From positions 1 through 64,000 of the forward strand of contig JBJXDX010000074.1 in assembly GCA_046154585.1 (NCBI GenBank): DNA of 64,000 nucleotides, in the 5' to 3' direction. Within the stretch, counting starts at the first letter, position 1; the number at the start of each line of letters is the position of its first letter. The notes below the pieces were generated by a model. The model ran no database searches, was not told where the DNA came from, and saw nothing but the letters and a program-made list of their open reading frames with translations. This stretch comes from CADEFX01 sp046154585. Its GTDB lineage: Bacteria; Pseudomonadota; Alphaproteobacteria; Rhizobiales; Hyphomicrobiaceae. Of this stretch, positions 43,817 through 52,998 are shown piece after piece. Made by a program: the position numbers and the translations under genes.

Positions 43817-44988
43817 AACGCGGCGGATGCGGCCGCGATTGCCGCGCCGCGTTTGATGGGCGGACCAAGCTCGCTCAGCACATCTTCCAGGTGCAGCAGG
43901 TCAGTCAGGATATCGCCCTCGCCGATCGCGCCCATGGTGCCGATGCGGATCATCTTGCCCGCCATCCGGTTGCGGGCGCCGGCAATGACGGTGCGATGCT
44001 TCTCGTACATGCGGCGGACGATATCGCGTCCGTCGATGCCGTCCGGCGCATGGAACACCGCAACGGTGTTGGATTGCAGCTCCGACGTCGCAAAATTCCT
44101 CAAGCCCAGCGCGGCCGCTCCGACCTTCATGCCGTGCGACAGCCGGCGGTGCCGCTCCAGCACGTTCGCCAAGCCGTCCTCGTGGATCATGTCGAGCGCG
44201 GCATCGAGACCCTGCACCAGCGACACCGCCGGCGTGAACGTCGACTCGCCCTTGTCATAGGCATCGCGTGCGCGGCGCAGATCGAAATAGAACCGCGGCA
44301 TGCCGCTGTCCCGCTCGATCACCTTCCAGGCCTTGTCGCTGATCGACATGAGCCCGAGGCCCGGCGGACACATCAGGGCCTTCTGCGACCCGGCCACCAG
44401 AATGTCGACGCCCCAAGCGTCCTGGCGCACCTGTATGCCGCCAAGCCCGCTGACGGTGTCGGACACGAGCAGCGTCGGCCGGCCCTTGAGCAGGCGCCCT
44501 GCGGTTTCGAGATCGCCGCGGACACCCGTCGCGCTTTCGTTGTGGACCAGTACCAGTGCGCGATACTCATGGGTGTTGAGATGCCGCTCCAGCACGTCAG
44601 GCGCAACCGTCTCGCCCCACGGCACGACGATTGGATCGACGACGGCGCCCAGGGCCTTGGCGATGGTGGAGAAACGCTCGCCCCACTGCCCGTTCTCGAC
44701 GATCAGGATTCGCTCGCCTGGACTGAGAACATTGAGCAGCGCCGCCTCCATGACGCCCGTGCCGCTCGATGCGAACAGGTGTACCTGATTGGACGTGCCG
44801 AACAGCGGCTGCAGCTTGGTGATCACGCCGGCCCACAGCTTGCGGAACTCGGGGCCCCGATGCGAGATCATGGGCTTGGCAATGGCCGCGCGGACGCGCT
44901 CGGGCACGGCGATGGGGCCGGGCAGGCGCAGCCGGTAGGTATCCACCGGGTGCGTCAGAGCATTGGCAGAAGGGCGATCGGCAATCAT
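43813..44988 (-). CDS. Class V PLP-dependent aminotransferase (alanine-glyoxylate/serine-glyoxylate type)
   Basis: A 391-residue PLP enzyme of the alanine-glyoxylate aminotransferase group. Visible features are LRLPGPIAVPERVRAAI at the start, the PLP-phosphate region FASSGTGVMEAALLN, the Asp of SDTVSGLGGIQVRQDAWGVD and the PLP-lysine in VAGSQKALMCPPGL. It most likely interconverts a small amino acid with glyoxylate or pyruvate. The ATG at 44988 has GGAGG nine bases upstream; a GTG at 45021 would add an unlikely extension. It is convergent with the CaiB-type gene, overlapping it by TTAG. Confidence 0.92.
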   Translation of the reverse strand: MIADRPSANALTHPVDTYRLRLPGPIAVPERVRAAIAKPMISHRGPEFRKLWAGVITKLQPLFGTSNQVHLFASSGTGVMEAALLNVLSPGERILIVENGQWGERFSTIAKALGAVVDPIVVPWGETVAPDVLERHLNTHEYRALVLVHNESATGVRGDLETAGRLLKGRPTLLVSDTVSGLGGIQVRQDAWGVDILVAGSQKALMCPPGLGLMSISDKAWKVIERDSGMPRFYFDLRRARDAYDKGESTFTPAVSLVQGLDAALDMIHEDGLANVLERHRRLSHGMKVGAAALGLRNFATSELQSNTVAVFHAPDGIDGRDIVRRMYEKHRTVIAGARNRMAGKMIRIGTMGAIGEGDILTDLLHLEDVLSELGPPIKRGAAIAAASAAF

Positions 44989-45229
44989 CGGCGTATCCTC
45001 CGCGCCAGCGATCGGGAGCACCGGCGAGTGCTGCTTTTAGCGCCGCCGGGCGTCCATCGCCAGCCGCGGTTTCACCTGCTGGTCACGCATCGGGCGCCAT
45101 GCCATCGTTCGCTCGTGTGATGATCGAGAAATTCGCCGTATCTACCGGCCGAAGTTCGCTCCCCTACCCAGCTGAGAACTCGGGCGAACTTCGGAATCGG
45201 GACACTGGCAGGGTGCGGGGAGCACGGGC

Positions 45230-46153
45230 ATGTTCGAGGCCTTACGCCACGGCAGTGCAGCGGCTTGGGCGGTCGTTCTCATGGCGACCCTCGCCGGTTC
45301 GGCGCTAGCCGCAGACCTCACCATCGCGCCCGGCTGCACGCTGCCGGCCGGTCCTGTCCGTGCAGTGACACGCATCCTCGACGGCGACACGGTGCAACTG
45401 GACGACGGCAGCGAGCTACGCCTGATCGGAGCGCTCGCGCCGCACGCTCACGACGCGGGCGCAGACCTCGGCGCCTGGCCACCAGCCGAGGAGGCGCGGC
45501 GCACACTCAGCGACCTAGTTCTCGGCAAGACCGTCGCTCTCGCCTTCGGCGGCTTGCGCACGGACCGCTACGGCCGCTGGCTGGCGCACGCGATCGTGGA
45601 GCCCGAGGGCCGCAAGGAATGGTTGCAGGGACATATGCTGGCGCGCGGCATGGCGCGGGCCTACGCGCTGAAGGACAACGCCGCCTGCATCAGCGACCTC
45701 CTGGATCTCGAGCGTCCGGCGCGCGAGGGAAGCCTCGGTCTGTGGGCTAACGCGGCCTATCAAATCCGCTCCGCAGACAGCCCGCGCGAACTGCTCGCCT
45801 ATCGCCACACGTTCCAGCTCGTCCTCGGTCGCGTCGCTACGGTCTCAAAGGCCCGTGATGCAACTTACTTGAACTTCACGAAAGACAGACGCGGCTTCGC
45901 GGCGGTGATCAAACACTCGGGCCAAGCGCCGCCTGGCGGCATGCCTCCCCACGACCTGCAGAATCGCGCGGTGCTCGCGAGGGGCTGGATCGACCGGCGC
46001 AACGGCCCCGTGATCGAGATCGACACGGCCGGGCAGATCGAGCTGCTCGACAGTCCCGATGCCGTTGGGTCATTGCAGAGGGCAGTGCCGCGCCGCTATG
46101 ACCGGGCGCAGAAACGCAACGTGCCCGGCGGACGGGCCGCCGGGCACGAATGA
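45230..46153 (+). CDS. Secreted thermonuclease-like (SNase fold) protein with altered active site
   Basis: A 307-residue exported protein. The signal peptide is AAAWAVVLMATLAGSALAAD. The staphylococcal nuclease-like OB fold follows: TRILDGDTVQLDDGSELRLIG (first Asp present), RTDRYGRWLAHAIV (Arg pair) and EGSLGLWAN. At the place of the usual DAPE or TPE with the catalytic Glu the sequence reads ALAPHAHD, so that Glu is replaced. Activity is therefore uncertain. The C-terminal 120 residues form a separate beta-rich region (LVLGRVATVSKARDATYLNF) typical of alphaproteobacterial members. GGGGAG precedes the ATG. Confidence 0.85.
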   Translation: MFEALRHGSAAAWAVVLMATLAGSALAADLTIAPGCTLPAGPVRAVTRILDGDTVQLDDGSELRLIGALAPHAHDAGADLGAWPPAEEARRTLSDLVLGKTVALAFGGLRTDRYGRWLAHAIVEPEGRKEWLQGHMLARGMARAYALKDNAACISDLLDLERPAREGSLGLWANAAYQIRSADSPRELLAYRHTFQLVLGRVATVSKARDATYLNFTKDRRGFAAVIKHSGQAPPGGMPPHDLQNRAVLARGWIDRRNGPVIEIDTAGQIELLDSPDAVGSLQRAVPRRYDRAQKRNVPGGRAAGHE

Positions 46154-46173
46154 TACTAGGTGCCGCCGCGCAG

Positions 46174-47247
46174 TCAGGCGGCTTTGGTTTCGGCCGCGGC
46201 GGCGCCGCCGCTGGCCTCTTCTGCCATGCGCCGTCCCTTGGCGCTCTTGGAGAGCACCTCGGTGATGCGCTGCATGGCGCCGCGCTCGTCGAGCTTCTCG
46301 ACCGCGGCGATCTCGCGCGCCATCCGGTCGAGGGCCGCCTCGTAGAGCTGGCGTTCGGAGTAGGACTGCTCCGGCTGGGTCTCCGAGCGGTACAGGTCGC
46401 GCACCACCTCGGCGATCGCGATCAGATCGCCCGAATTGATCTTCGCCTCATACTCCTGCGCCCGGCGGCTCCACATCGTGCGCTTGACGCGCGCCTTGCC
46501 CTTCAGCGTCTCCATGGCCCGCTTGACGATACCGTCGTCCGAGAGCTTGCGCATGCCCACGCTCTGCGACTTGCCCGTGGGAACACGCAACGTCATCTTG
46601 TCCTTCTCGAACTGGATTACGAACAGTTCCAGAGAGATGCCGGCGATCTCCTGCTCCTCGATGCCGATGATGCGGCCGACTCCGTGGGCCGGGTAGACGA
46701 TGAACTCGCTGGTCTTGAAGCCATTGCGCTGCGTCAGCGGCTTCTTGCTCGCTGCGGCAGCAGCAGCCGCCGTTGCAGCGGAACTAATCTGATGCTGACG
46801 GGCGGCAGCTGCCTTCTCGGCCAGATGCTTGGGCGTTGCAGGGGCGGTGAGCCGGGACGCGTCAGGTTTGTTCACGGCAGCCGGGATGGCGCGCGGCGGC
46901 GTAGCCGGGCGCGCAGCAGCCGCCACAACGGCCTTGGCCGCCACCATTGGAGCCTTCAGCGACACGGGAGCCGCAGCCTTGGGCTGAGCCGCCTTGGTCA
47001 CGCCAGCGGCGGGGGCAGCCTGCACCTTGGCCTTCGGGGCCGGAGCCGCCGCACGGATCTCTGCACTCTTGGCCGGCTTGGCAACGGGCTTGACCGCCTT
47101 GGCCGCAACAGGCTTTGACGACAACTTGGCCACGGGCTTAGCCGCTTGGCGATGGCTCGACACCTTGCGCGCATCCTTCTTTACCGACGCGGACTTTGCC
47201 GATACGGCCTTCGCCGTTTTTGCGGACGCCTTTTTCTTGTGAACCAT
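46174..47247 (-). CDS. CarD family transcriptional regulator with long Ala/Lys/Pro-rich N-terminus
   Basis: The last 190 of 357 residues form a complete CarD domain, which binds the RNA polymerase beta subunit and stabilises open promoter complexes. It begins TSEFIVYPAHGVGRIIGIEEQEI and includes LFVIQFEKDKMTLRVPTGK and the DNA-contacting helical part RRAQEYEAKINSGDL. The first 160 residues are low-complexity, made of Ala, Lys, Pro and Val (KAVKPVAKPAKSAE and similar), resembling histone H1-like tails. ATG at 47247. The gene follows fdxA on the same strand, the conserved alphaproteobacterial order. Confidence 0.93.
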   Translation of the reverse strand: MVHKKKASAKTAKAVSAKSASVKKDARKVSSHRQAAKPVAKLSSKPVAAKAVKPVAKPAKSAEIRAAAPAPKAKVQAAPAAGVTKAAQPKAAAPVSLKAPMVAAKAVVAAAARPATPPRAIPAAVNKPDASRLTAPATPKHLAEKAAAARQHQISSAATAAAAAAASKKPLTQRNGFKTSEFIVYPAHGVGRIIGIEEQEIAGISLELFVIQFEKDKMTLRVPTGKSQSVGMRKLSDDGIVKRAMETLKGKARVKRTMWSRRAQEYEAKINSGDLIAIAEVVRDLYRSETQPEQSYSERQLYEAALDRMAREIAAVEKLDERGAMQRITEVLSKSAKGRRMAEEASGGAAAAETKAA

Positions 47248-47711
47248 GCGATTCGTCTCGCTCCGTCACTCGTCGCTAGGGACCGCCTGCTGATCCCAAA
47301 CGAACACCACGCGGGCTTGACACCCACGACCTAATGCACGAAGGCTTTGGCCGTCGTGCGCTGCTCTGTTGCGGTATGAGCCAGGATCGCCGCGTTGCAG
47401 CGTCCTCTCATGTCGCCAGTGGCTATTCGGCTGGCGTAGTACCCATTCTAGGGTCGGCAAATGATCGTCCTCACCCTCGATCATGCAACTGCCGGTACGC
47501 ATAAAATGGCTCCCTCACGCTTTGCGAGCGCAGGAAGCCCCCGTAATCGTCGCCATTTGCCACGTCACGAAGACCATAACACAATCTTCACGCAAAATGA
47601 AGTGGTCGCAGCACGTTAGCATTGCCTGTTTGCGCCGTTCTGCTTAAATGGACGTGGTTCAGAAGGGTGCAATTCGCCTTCAAATTGAGGCATATAGCCC
47701 GGTGCACCAGG
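47248..47711. other. Intergenic region upstream of carD
   Basis: 464 bp between fdxA and carD on the minus strand. A minus-strand frame of 78 codons (47266-47502, starting MRTGSCMIEGEDDHLPTLEW) is open, but I do not recognise its product and it may be chance. An imperfect palindrome, AGCCCGGTGCACCAGGCT at 47696-47713, overlaps the fdxA stop codon and may be part of its terminator, although no T-run follows. Confidence 0.4.
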
Positions 47712-48050
47712 CTAGTCGCCTTCGCCTGGAGCGTCAGAGAAGTATTTTTCGTATTTACCTTTTTCGTCGCGAAACTGATCCGCGTCGGCCGGCGGCGGCT
47801 TCTTGGCCGTGATATTGGGCCACTTGTCGGCGAGCTCCCGATTTACCTCGAGCCATTTCTCGAGGCCGGGCTCTGTATCCGGTTTTATGGCGTCGACCGG
47901 ACACTCCGGCTCGCAGACGCCACAGTCGATGCACTCGTCAGGGTGAATGACGAGCATGTTCTGGCCTTCATAGAAGCAGTCCACCGGACAGACTTCCACG
48001 CAGTCCATGAACTTGCACTTGATGCAGTTCTCATTGACGATATAGGTCAT
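47712..48050 (-). CDS. fdxA: Seven-iron ferredoxin FdxA
   Basis: A 112-residue electron carrier with one 3Fe-4S and one 4Fe-4S cluster. The first motif begins at Cys9 (NENCIKCKFMDCVEVCPVDC), the second is DECIDCGVCEPECPVDAI. The C-terminal extension with LEKWLEVNRELADKWPNIT is typical of the alphaproteobacterial FdxA group and distinguishes it from short 2x4Fe-4S ferredoxins. It lies between the S4-domain gene and carD in the conserved order. Physiological partners are unknown. Confidence 0.95.
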   Translation of the reverse strand: MTYIVNENCIKCKFMDCVEVCPVDCFYEGQNMLVIHPDECIDCGVCEPECPVDAIKPDTEPGLEKWLEVNRELADKWPNITAKKPPPADADQFRDEKGKYEKYFSDAPGEGD

Positions 48051-48179
48051 TCACTCCACCCGGCCCGCCCGCCGCTCACAATCAACGCCATGGGCCGCGC
48101 GCGACCTCGGAGGCAGTTGTTGCTTGATTTGGGCGGGCCCGCACTCCTAGAGCAATCTAGGAACCGAGACAAGCATCGC

Positions 48180-48207
48180 AAAGGCCGTCAGGAGTGAGAC
48201 GGCCCTT
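48180..48207 (-). terminator. Rho-independent-like terminator after the helicase-S4 operon
   Basis: Reading on the minus strand, AAGGGCCGTC pairs with GACGGCCTTT (10 bp with one G-U) around an 8-base loop, and the second arm ends in TTT. It starts 16 bp after the stop codon of the S4-domain gene. The T-run is short, so efficiency is uncertain. Confidence 0.6.
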
Positions 48208-48222
48208 GTCTTGCGACGGACA

Positions 48223-48636
48223 TTAGCCCCCCTTGAAGCGTTCCATGTCGCGGCGTTCCCGCTTGGTGGGACGACCCGAACCTGGGAGGCGCTCTCCGAC
48301 AAGTGCGGCCGCGGGGCTTGGCCGAGGCTCAGGCGGCGGGGACAGGTCGTCGAACAGAACTTGCGCGGCAGACGGCGGGCCGCGGCGCTCAGCGAAGGCG
48401 AGCACCTTCAGGAGGCGGACGCGCGGCCCTACGGTGACGGTCAGCACATCGCCGACGCGCACGCTCTGGCTCGGCTTGGTGATCTTGACCCGATTGATCC
48501 GGACCTTACCGTCCTCCACGAGCGCGGCCGCCAGCGTGCGCGTTTTGACCACCCGCGCGAACCACAGCCATTTGTCGAGCCGAACAACCTCCCGCTCACT
48601 GGCGTCCTCGTCCCGGTCGCCGGCAGCGCGGCTCAT
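48223..48636 (-). CDS. S4 domain RNA-binding protein (Hsp15-like)
   Basis: A 137-residue protein with an N-terminal S4 RNA-binding fold: REVVRLDKWLWFARVVKTRTLAAALVEDGKVRINRVKI. This resembles Hsp15, which binds stalled 50S subunits carrying peptidyl-tRNA. The tail is basic (GRPTKRERRDMERFKGG). Its ATG overlaps the helicase stop codon (ATGA at 48633-48636), so the two are translated together, suggesting a shared role in RNA metabolism. A terminator-like hairpin follows. Confidence 0.93.
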   Translation of the reverse strand: MSRAAGDRDEDASEREVVRLDKWLWFARVVKTRTLAAALVEDGKVRINRVKITKPSQSVRVGDVLTVTVGPRVRLLKVLAFAERRGPPSAAQVLFDDLSPPPEPRPSPAAALVGERLPGSGRPTKRERRDMERFKGG

Positions 48637-51600
48637 GTGGTCCCCTGCTCCTTGGCACGCTTCTCGAGCTCCGAGCGGAGGGCGCTCAGCGCGGCGAACG
48701 GCGAATCCGGATCGACCGTGGCCTTCTTGGGCGACGCCGATCTGAACTCGGGGCGCGGGCGATCTTCCGGGCGCCGGCGCTGGTCGTCCTTGTTGCGCCG
48801 ATCCCTTCGGTCCTGATGCGGCCGGCCGGCCGGCCGCTGATGCCGATCCTTCTTTCCGTGCTTATGTCCTTGGCCTTGGCTGGCGCCGTGGCGTTGCGCT
48901 CCCTCGGCCGGCGCCTCGCTCGCCGCCCCGCGCTGTCCATGGCGATCGCTCCGCTGACGGCGGCGCGGACGCCAGACCTCGATGTACGTCACTTCGGAGT
49001 CGGTTGCAGGCACGGGCGTCTGTTCGGCCGGCACCTCGGCTGCGACCGCAACGGCTCCTGCTGTCGACGCTTCATCCGGCTTGGCGGAAGCCTCAACTGG
49101 TTCTGCCTCACTGGTCACGACATCTTCAGCCGCTGCTGGGGATGGCTCGGCATCGGCAACGACGGCGATCCCGTCGCCAGCATCCTCCGCCAGGTCCCCG
49201 TCAGCTGCTGCATCGACGGTAGCGGCTGCCGTCGTGTCGGCGGCAGGCTCAGCAGCAGCAGCCGCAACCGCCGGCACATGCTTCGGCGCTGGTCGCCGCT
49301 CGACGCGGAAGCCGAGAACCTTCAGCACCTCGCCCAGCTCCTCCGACGAGCACCCGAGGATCGACATCATCTCGGGAATGATGGTGAAGCCGCCGTCCCC
49401 GGTTGACCCTTTGGGCGGTGTTGCTGCGCCGGCTGCTCCTGCACGCCAGCTCAGCAGCGGACGGATAAGATCGGCTAGACGTTCGAGGATATCGACGCGC
49501 ACTGCGCGCGGGCCGCAAGAGCTGTATCCCGTCGCGCGATAGAAAACTTCCGGCAGCGACTTGTCCACGGTGACGGACGTGAGCCCGGCGCGTGGCGGCT
49601 GCGGCAGCGCGTCGATCGACAGGCCATGCGATGCCGCATTCTTCAGCGCCCACAGAACCAGCCTGAGCTCGGCCGCGGCCGGTTTCAGAAGCAGCGGCAG
49701 ATAGATGTTGAACGCGCCGAAGCGCACGCCATAGCGGCGCAGTTGCGCACGCGCCTGCTGATCCAGCGACCGGATCTCCTCGGCGACGCTTTCGCGGCTG
49801 AGAATCCCAAAACCTTCGGCCAGGCGGAAGGCGATGCCGCGCGCGAGCCCGGCAATATCCTGCGCCGCCGCGATCTCCACCAGCGGCTTCAGGCGCTCAG
49901 CCAGAATTTCGGCCAGCCACGTTTCGACGCGCGCCTGCACCTTCTCCTTGTCCGCCTGCGCAAGATGTTCGTCGCACAGGATCTGCACCGTAGGCTTCAG
50001 CAGATCATCACTTGGCTCCAGCCGCGCAATCTCCTCGTCGCGCCACAACACGCGCGCCTGCGTTGTCAGCTTGAACGCATCGTTTTTGGCGGCCACCACC
50101 CGACGCACGCGCATGGCGAGCTCTTTGGCCAGCACCTGCGACGCGGCATTGCGCTGCGCCTTGCCGTGCACGCCGTCACCCTGTGCCTGCGCGTCGGGCG
50201 AAAACCGAAAGCCCTTCAAGCGCCCGACATAGTGGTTCTCGACGCGGATGGCACCGTCGGCGCCGATATCGGCGTCCAGCGCCGGCTTGTCGCGCAGGCC
50301 GCGCATCAGCGCGCTGGTCTTCTTATCGACGAAACGCTGCGTGAGCTGCTCGTGCAGCGCGTCGGACAGACTGTCCTCGATCTCGCGCGTGCGGCCCTGC
50401 CAGTGGCCGGGGTCCTTGAGCCAGTCCGCACGGTTGGCGACGAACGTCCAGGTGCGGATGTGGGCGATGCGATTGGCCAGCGTATCGATGTCACCGTCCG
50501 TGCGATCAGCGAGCGCCACCTGGGCCGCAAACCAGTCTTCGGGAATACGCTCCTCAGTCGACATCAAGAACCGATAGAGCGTCGCCACCATCTCAGCGTG
50601 GTTCTGCGAGGAGATCTTGCGGTAGTCCGGGACCTGGCTGACCTCCCAGATTGCGGCAACGGCCGCCGGCGACGCGGCGAGCTTGGCGATCTCCGGATCG
50701 GCGCTGACCGTCTCGAGCGCACTCACATCGTCCGCCATGCGCGCCCGCTGCAGGCGCATCTCGCGCGGGAGCTGGCGCAAGCTTTCCCGCAGGCCGTCGA
50801 GCGAGCTGAAATCGAGATTGCGATTGCGCCATTGCAGATGCCTCAGCGTGTCGAACGTGTGCGTCTCCAGGCGCTCGATGAGATCGGCATCCAGCGCCTC
50901 GACGTCACCCGTCACACCGAATGTGCCGTCGTTCATGTGCCGGCCCGCGCGCCCGGCTACCTGGCCGAGCTCAGCCGGCGTCAGGTTGCGGAAATTCTGC
51001 CCATCGAACTTGCGCACGGCGGCGAGCGCCACGTGATCGACGTTGAGATTGAGGCCCATGCCGATGGCATCGGTGGCCACGAGATAATCGACATCGCCCG
51101 ACTGATAGAGATCGACCTGGGCGTTGCGCGTGCGCGGCGACAACGCGCCGACCACGACGGCTGCGCCGCCAAGCTGACGCCGCACCAACTCGGCGATGGC
51201 ATAGACCTCGGCCACCGAAAACGCGACGATCGCTGACCGCTTCGGCAGGCGCGTGATCTTCTTCTGCCCCGCGTACGTGAGCTTCGACAGGCGCGGACGC
51301 GAAATGAAGTTGGCGCCGGGGATGAGATCGTTGATCGCCTCGCGCATCGTGCCGGCACCGAGCAGCAGCGTCTCGGAGCGGCCGCGCGCATGCAGCAGAC
51401 GATCCGTGAAGACGTGCCCGCGCTCAGGATCGGCGGCGAGCTGCACCTCATCGATGGCGAGGAAATCGACATCGATGTCGCGCGGCATGGCTTCGACGGT
51501 GCACACCCAGTAGCGTGGATTCTCCGGTTTGATCTTCTCTTCGCCGGTGATCAGCGCGACGTTGTGCAGGCCGGCTCGGGCGGCAATCTTGTCGTAGACC

Positions 51601-51740
51601 TCGCGCGCGAGCAGGCGGAGTGGCAGGCCGATCAATCCAGACTCGTGGCCGAGCATGCGCTCGATGGCCAGGTGGGTCTTGCCCGTATTGGTCGGGCCGA
51701 GCACGGCCGTGACGTTGCGAATACGCGTTTCGAGCGACAT
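48633..51740 (-). CDS. SUV3-like DEAD/H-box RNA helicase with low-complexity tail
   Basis: A 1035-residue superfamily 2 helicase like mitochondrial SUV3 and its alphaproteobacterial relatives. Motif I is VLGPTNTGKTHLAIERM, motif II is FLAIDEVQLAADPERG, and motifs V and VI are DYLVATDAIGMGLN and GQVAGRAGRHMNDG. The middle has several hundred residues of helical helicase-associated sequence. From about residue 835 the protein becomes low-complexity: first Ala/Glu/Val-rich and acidic, then Arg/Gln/His-rich and basic (KHGKKDRHQRPAGRPHQDRR), ending in a conserved-looking DSPFAALSALRSELEKRAKEQ. ATG at 51740 with GGGAG upstream was preferred to GTG at 51746. Confidence 0.93.
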   Translation of the reverse strand: MSLETRIRNVTAVLGPTNTGKTHLAIERMLGHESGLIGLPLRLLAREVYDKIAARAGLHNVALITGEEKIKPENPRYWVCTVEAMPRDIDVDFLAIDEVQLAADPERGHVFTDRLLHARGRSETLLLGAGTMREAINDLIPGANFISRPRLSKLTYAGQKKITRLPKRSAIVAFSVAEVYAIAELVRRQLGGAAVVVGALSPRTRNAQVDLYQSGDVDYLVATDAIGMGLNLNVDHVALAAVRKFDGQNFRNLTPAELGQVAGRAGRHMNDGTFGVTGDVEALDADLIERLETHTFDTLRHLQWRNRNLDFSSLDGLRESLRQLPREMRLQRARMADDVSALETVSADPEIAKLAASPAAVAAIWEVSQVPDYRKISSQNHAEMVATLYRFLMSTEERIPEDWFAAQVALADRTDGDIDTLANRIAHIRTWTFVANRADWLKDPGHWQGRTREIEDSLSDALHEQLTQRFVDKKTSALMRGLRDKPALDADIGADGAIRVENHYVGRLKGFRFSPDAQAQGDGVHGKAQRNAASQVLAKELAMRVRRVVAAKNDAFKLTTQARVLWRDEEIARLEPSDDLLKPTVQILCDEHLAQADKEKVQARVETWLAEILAERLKPLVEIAAAQDIAGLARGIAFRLAEGFGILSRESVAEEIRSLDQQARAQLRRYGVRFGAFNIYLPLLLKPAAAELRLVLWALKNAASHGLSIDALPQPPRAGLTSVTVDKSLPEVFYRATGYSSCGPRAVRVDILERLADLIRPLLSWRAGAAGAATPPKGSTGDGGFTIIPEMMSILGCSSEELGEVLKVLGFRVERRPAPKHVPAVAAAAAEPAADTTAAATVDAAADGDLAEDAGDGIAVVADAEPSPAAAEDVVTSEAEPVEASAKPDEASTAGAVAVAAEVPAEQTPVPATDSEVTYIEVWRPRRRQRSDRHGQRGAASEAPAEGAQRHGASQGQGHKHGKKDRHQRPAGRPHQDRRDRRNKDDQRRRPEDRPRPEFRSASPKKATVDPDSPFAALSALRSELEKRAKEQGTT

Positions 51741-51916
51741 GCTCACTCCCTAACTCGCCACCACGAGTACGCGGCGATCACGGTGAGGCATTGCAGAGGG
51801 CGTCGCTGCAATCAAGCAACTTTGTCAAAGTCGGAGGCAAAATGCTCACCATCCCCACTCGGATCGCCTTGCGGACTGCAAGGGTGGGCCAATCCGACAA
51901 CCTGGCGGCGTCCGCG

Positions 51917-52786
51917 TCAATAGACGAGCGCGATCTGTCCGTTCCGCTGTGTCGTGATCTGCACCCAATGCGACGTGAGCGTCGCAGAACCGGCGATGGT
52001 CGGAACCGTGATCTGATGCGGCACGAACAGATTGGCACTGGGCACCGGCCGCAACGCGATCTCGATGCCGCTGGTGGTCGCCATGTGCTGCGTTTCTTCG
52101 TTCAGTTTATGACCCGCAACCGGCACATACTGTACGCGGCAGACGAGAGCCATATCCGGCTGTCCGCTCGGCTTTGCCTCGACGATGCGCTCCTCGCGCA
52201 GGAACGTGAGCATGAGATCGAACCTCTGGCGACCATCGAAGATCGACAGCTTGCGCTTGCAAGGATCGCCCCCGCTGGTCGCCGTGCGCGCCAGGGCCAT
52301 GACGGCGGAGAGCGGATCGAGCACACCTTTCAGGTGGGCGTCGCGGACCGGGACAATATCGGTCTGCGGCGGCAGCGGCGGCATATGCGACACACTGGCG
52401 ACATTGTCGCCAGCAAACCCCATCTTGATAGAGCCGCTCTTGCCGATACCGTTGAAGTCGAACGTATATCCGGCGGGCTTTGGGGTGTTGGCGGACAGTG
52501 CGCCAGCGGTCCGCGTTTCGCCCTTCCACGTCAGCGCGCCGAGCAACGCCGAAAGCTGGGCATTTCCCGTCAGTGTGTAGGTCTGAGCCTGCACGGTCGA
52601 GTTGAACTCGAACGTGCCGACATCGAAGCCGTTGAAGCGCACCTTGTATACGGCCTGCACCTCGTGCGGCCAGGGATCGTTCGCAGCCGCCTGACCGGTC
52701 ATCAAGATCGCTGGGAGGGTAAAGGCCGCCATACGGCGGGCTGCGCGCGCAATTCTCCAGCGCTTGAAAACTGACAACGGCGCCAT
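51917..52786 (-). CDS. DUF3108 domain exported protein
   Basis: A 289-residue protein with a basic start and signal peptide (RRMAAFTLPAILMTGQAAAND), so periplasmic or outer-membrane associated. The body is beta-rich: VQAVYKVRFNGFDVGTFEF, TLTGNAQLSALLGALTWKGE and later CRVQYVPVAGHK, a pattern of DUF3108, whose members have no agreed function. The chosen ATG has GAGGGG close upstream; the frame remains open for 85 codons further without homology. It is divergent from rpmB, sharing a 323-bp region. Confidence 0.85.
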   Translation of the reverse strand: MAPLSVFKRWRIARAARRMAAFTLPAILMTGQAAANDPWPHEVQAVYKVRFNGFDVGTFEFNSTVQAQTYTLTGNAQLSALLGALTWKGETRTAGALSANTPKPAGYTFDFNGIGKSGSIKMGFAGDNVASVSHMPPLPPQTDIVPVRDAHLKGVLDPLSAVMALARTATSGGDPCKRKLSIFDGRQRFDLMLTFLREERIVEAKPSGQPDMALVCRVQYVPVAGHKLNEETQHMATTSGIEIALRPVPSANLFVPHQITVPTIAGSATLTSHWVQITTQRNGQIALVY

Positions 52787-52959
52787 GACGCTACCCCTCG
52801 TCCGACCAACGCAGCGCGACCCGCCTCGCAGCACACACATGTGAGGGGTAGTCATCGTTTGCGACAAATATATGAGCACTATGCCGGCGATTGGTAAAAA
52901 AAGGGATGCGGCAGGTACAGCGCCGGCACACGCGAGCGCTTGGGTGTGGCCCGCGGGCC

Positions 52960-52989
52960 TTGACGGGATTGGCCAAGGCCCCCTATAGA
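52960..52989 (+). promoter_or_regulatory. Probable sigma-70 promoter of rpmB
   Basis: TTGACG at 52960-52965 and TATAGA at 52984-52989 are separated by 18 bases, a good housekeeping promoter for alphaproteobacteria. The predicted start site would be near 52996, giving a leader of about 115 bases before rpmB. Confidence 0.6.
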
Positions 52990-52998
52990 AGCGCCCAT

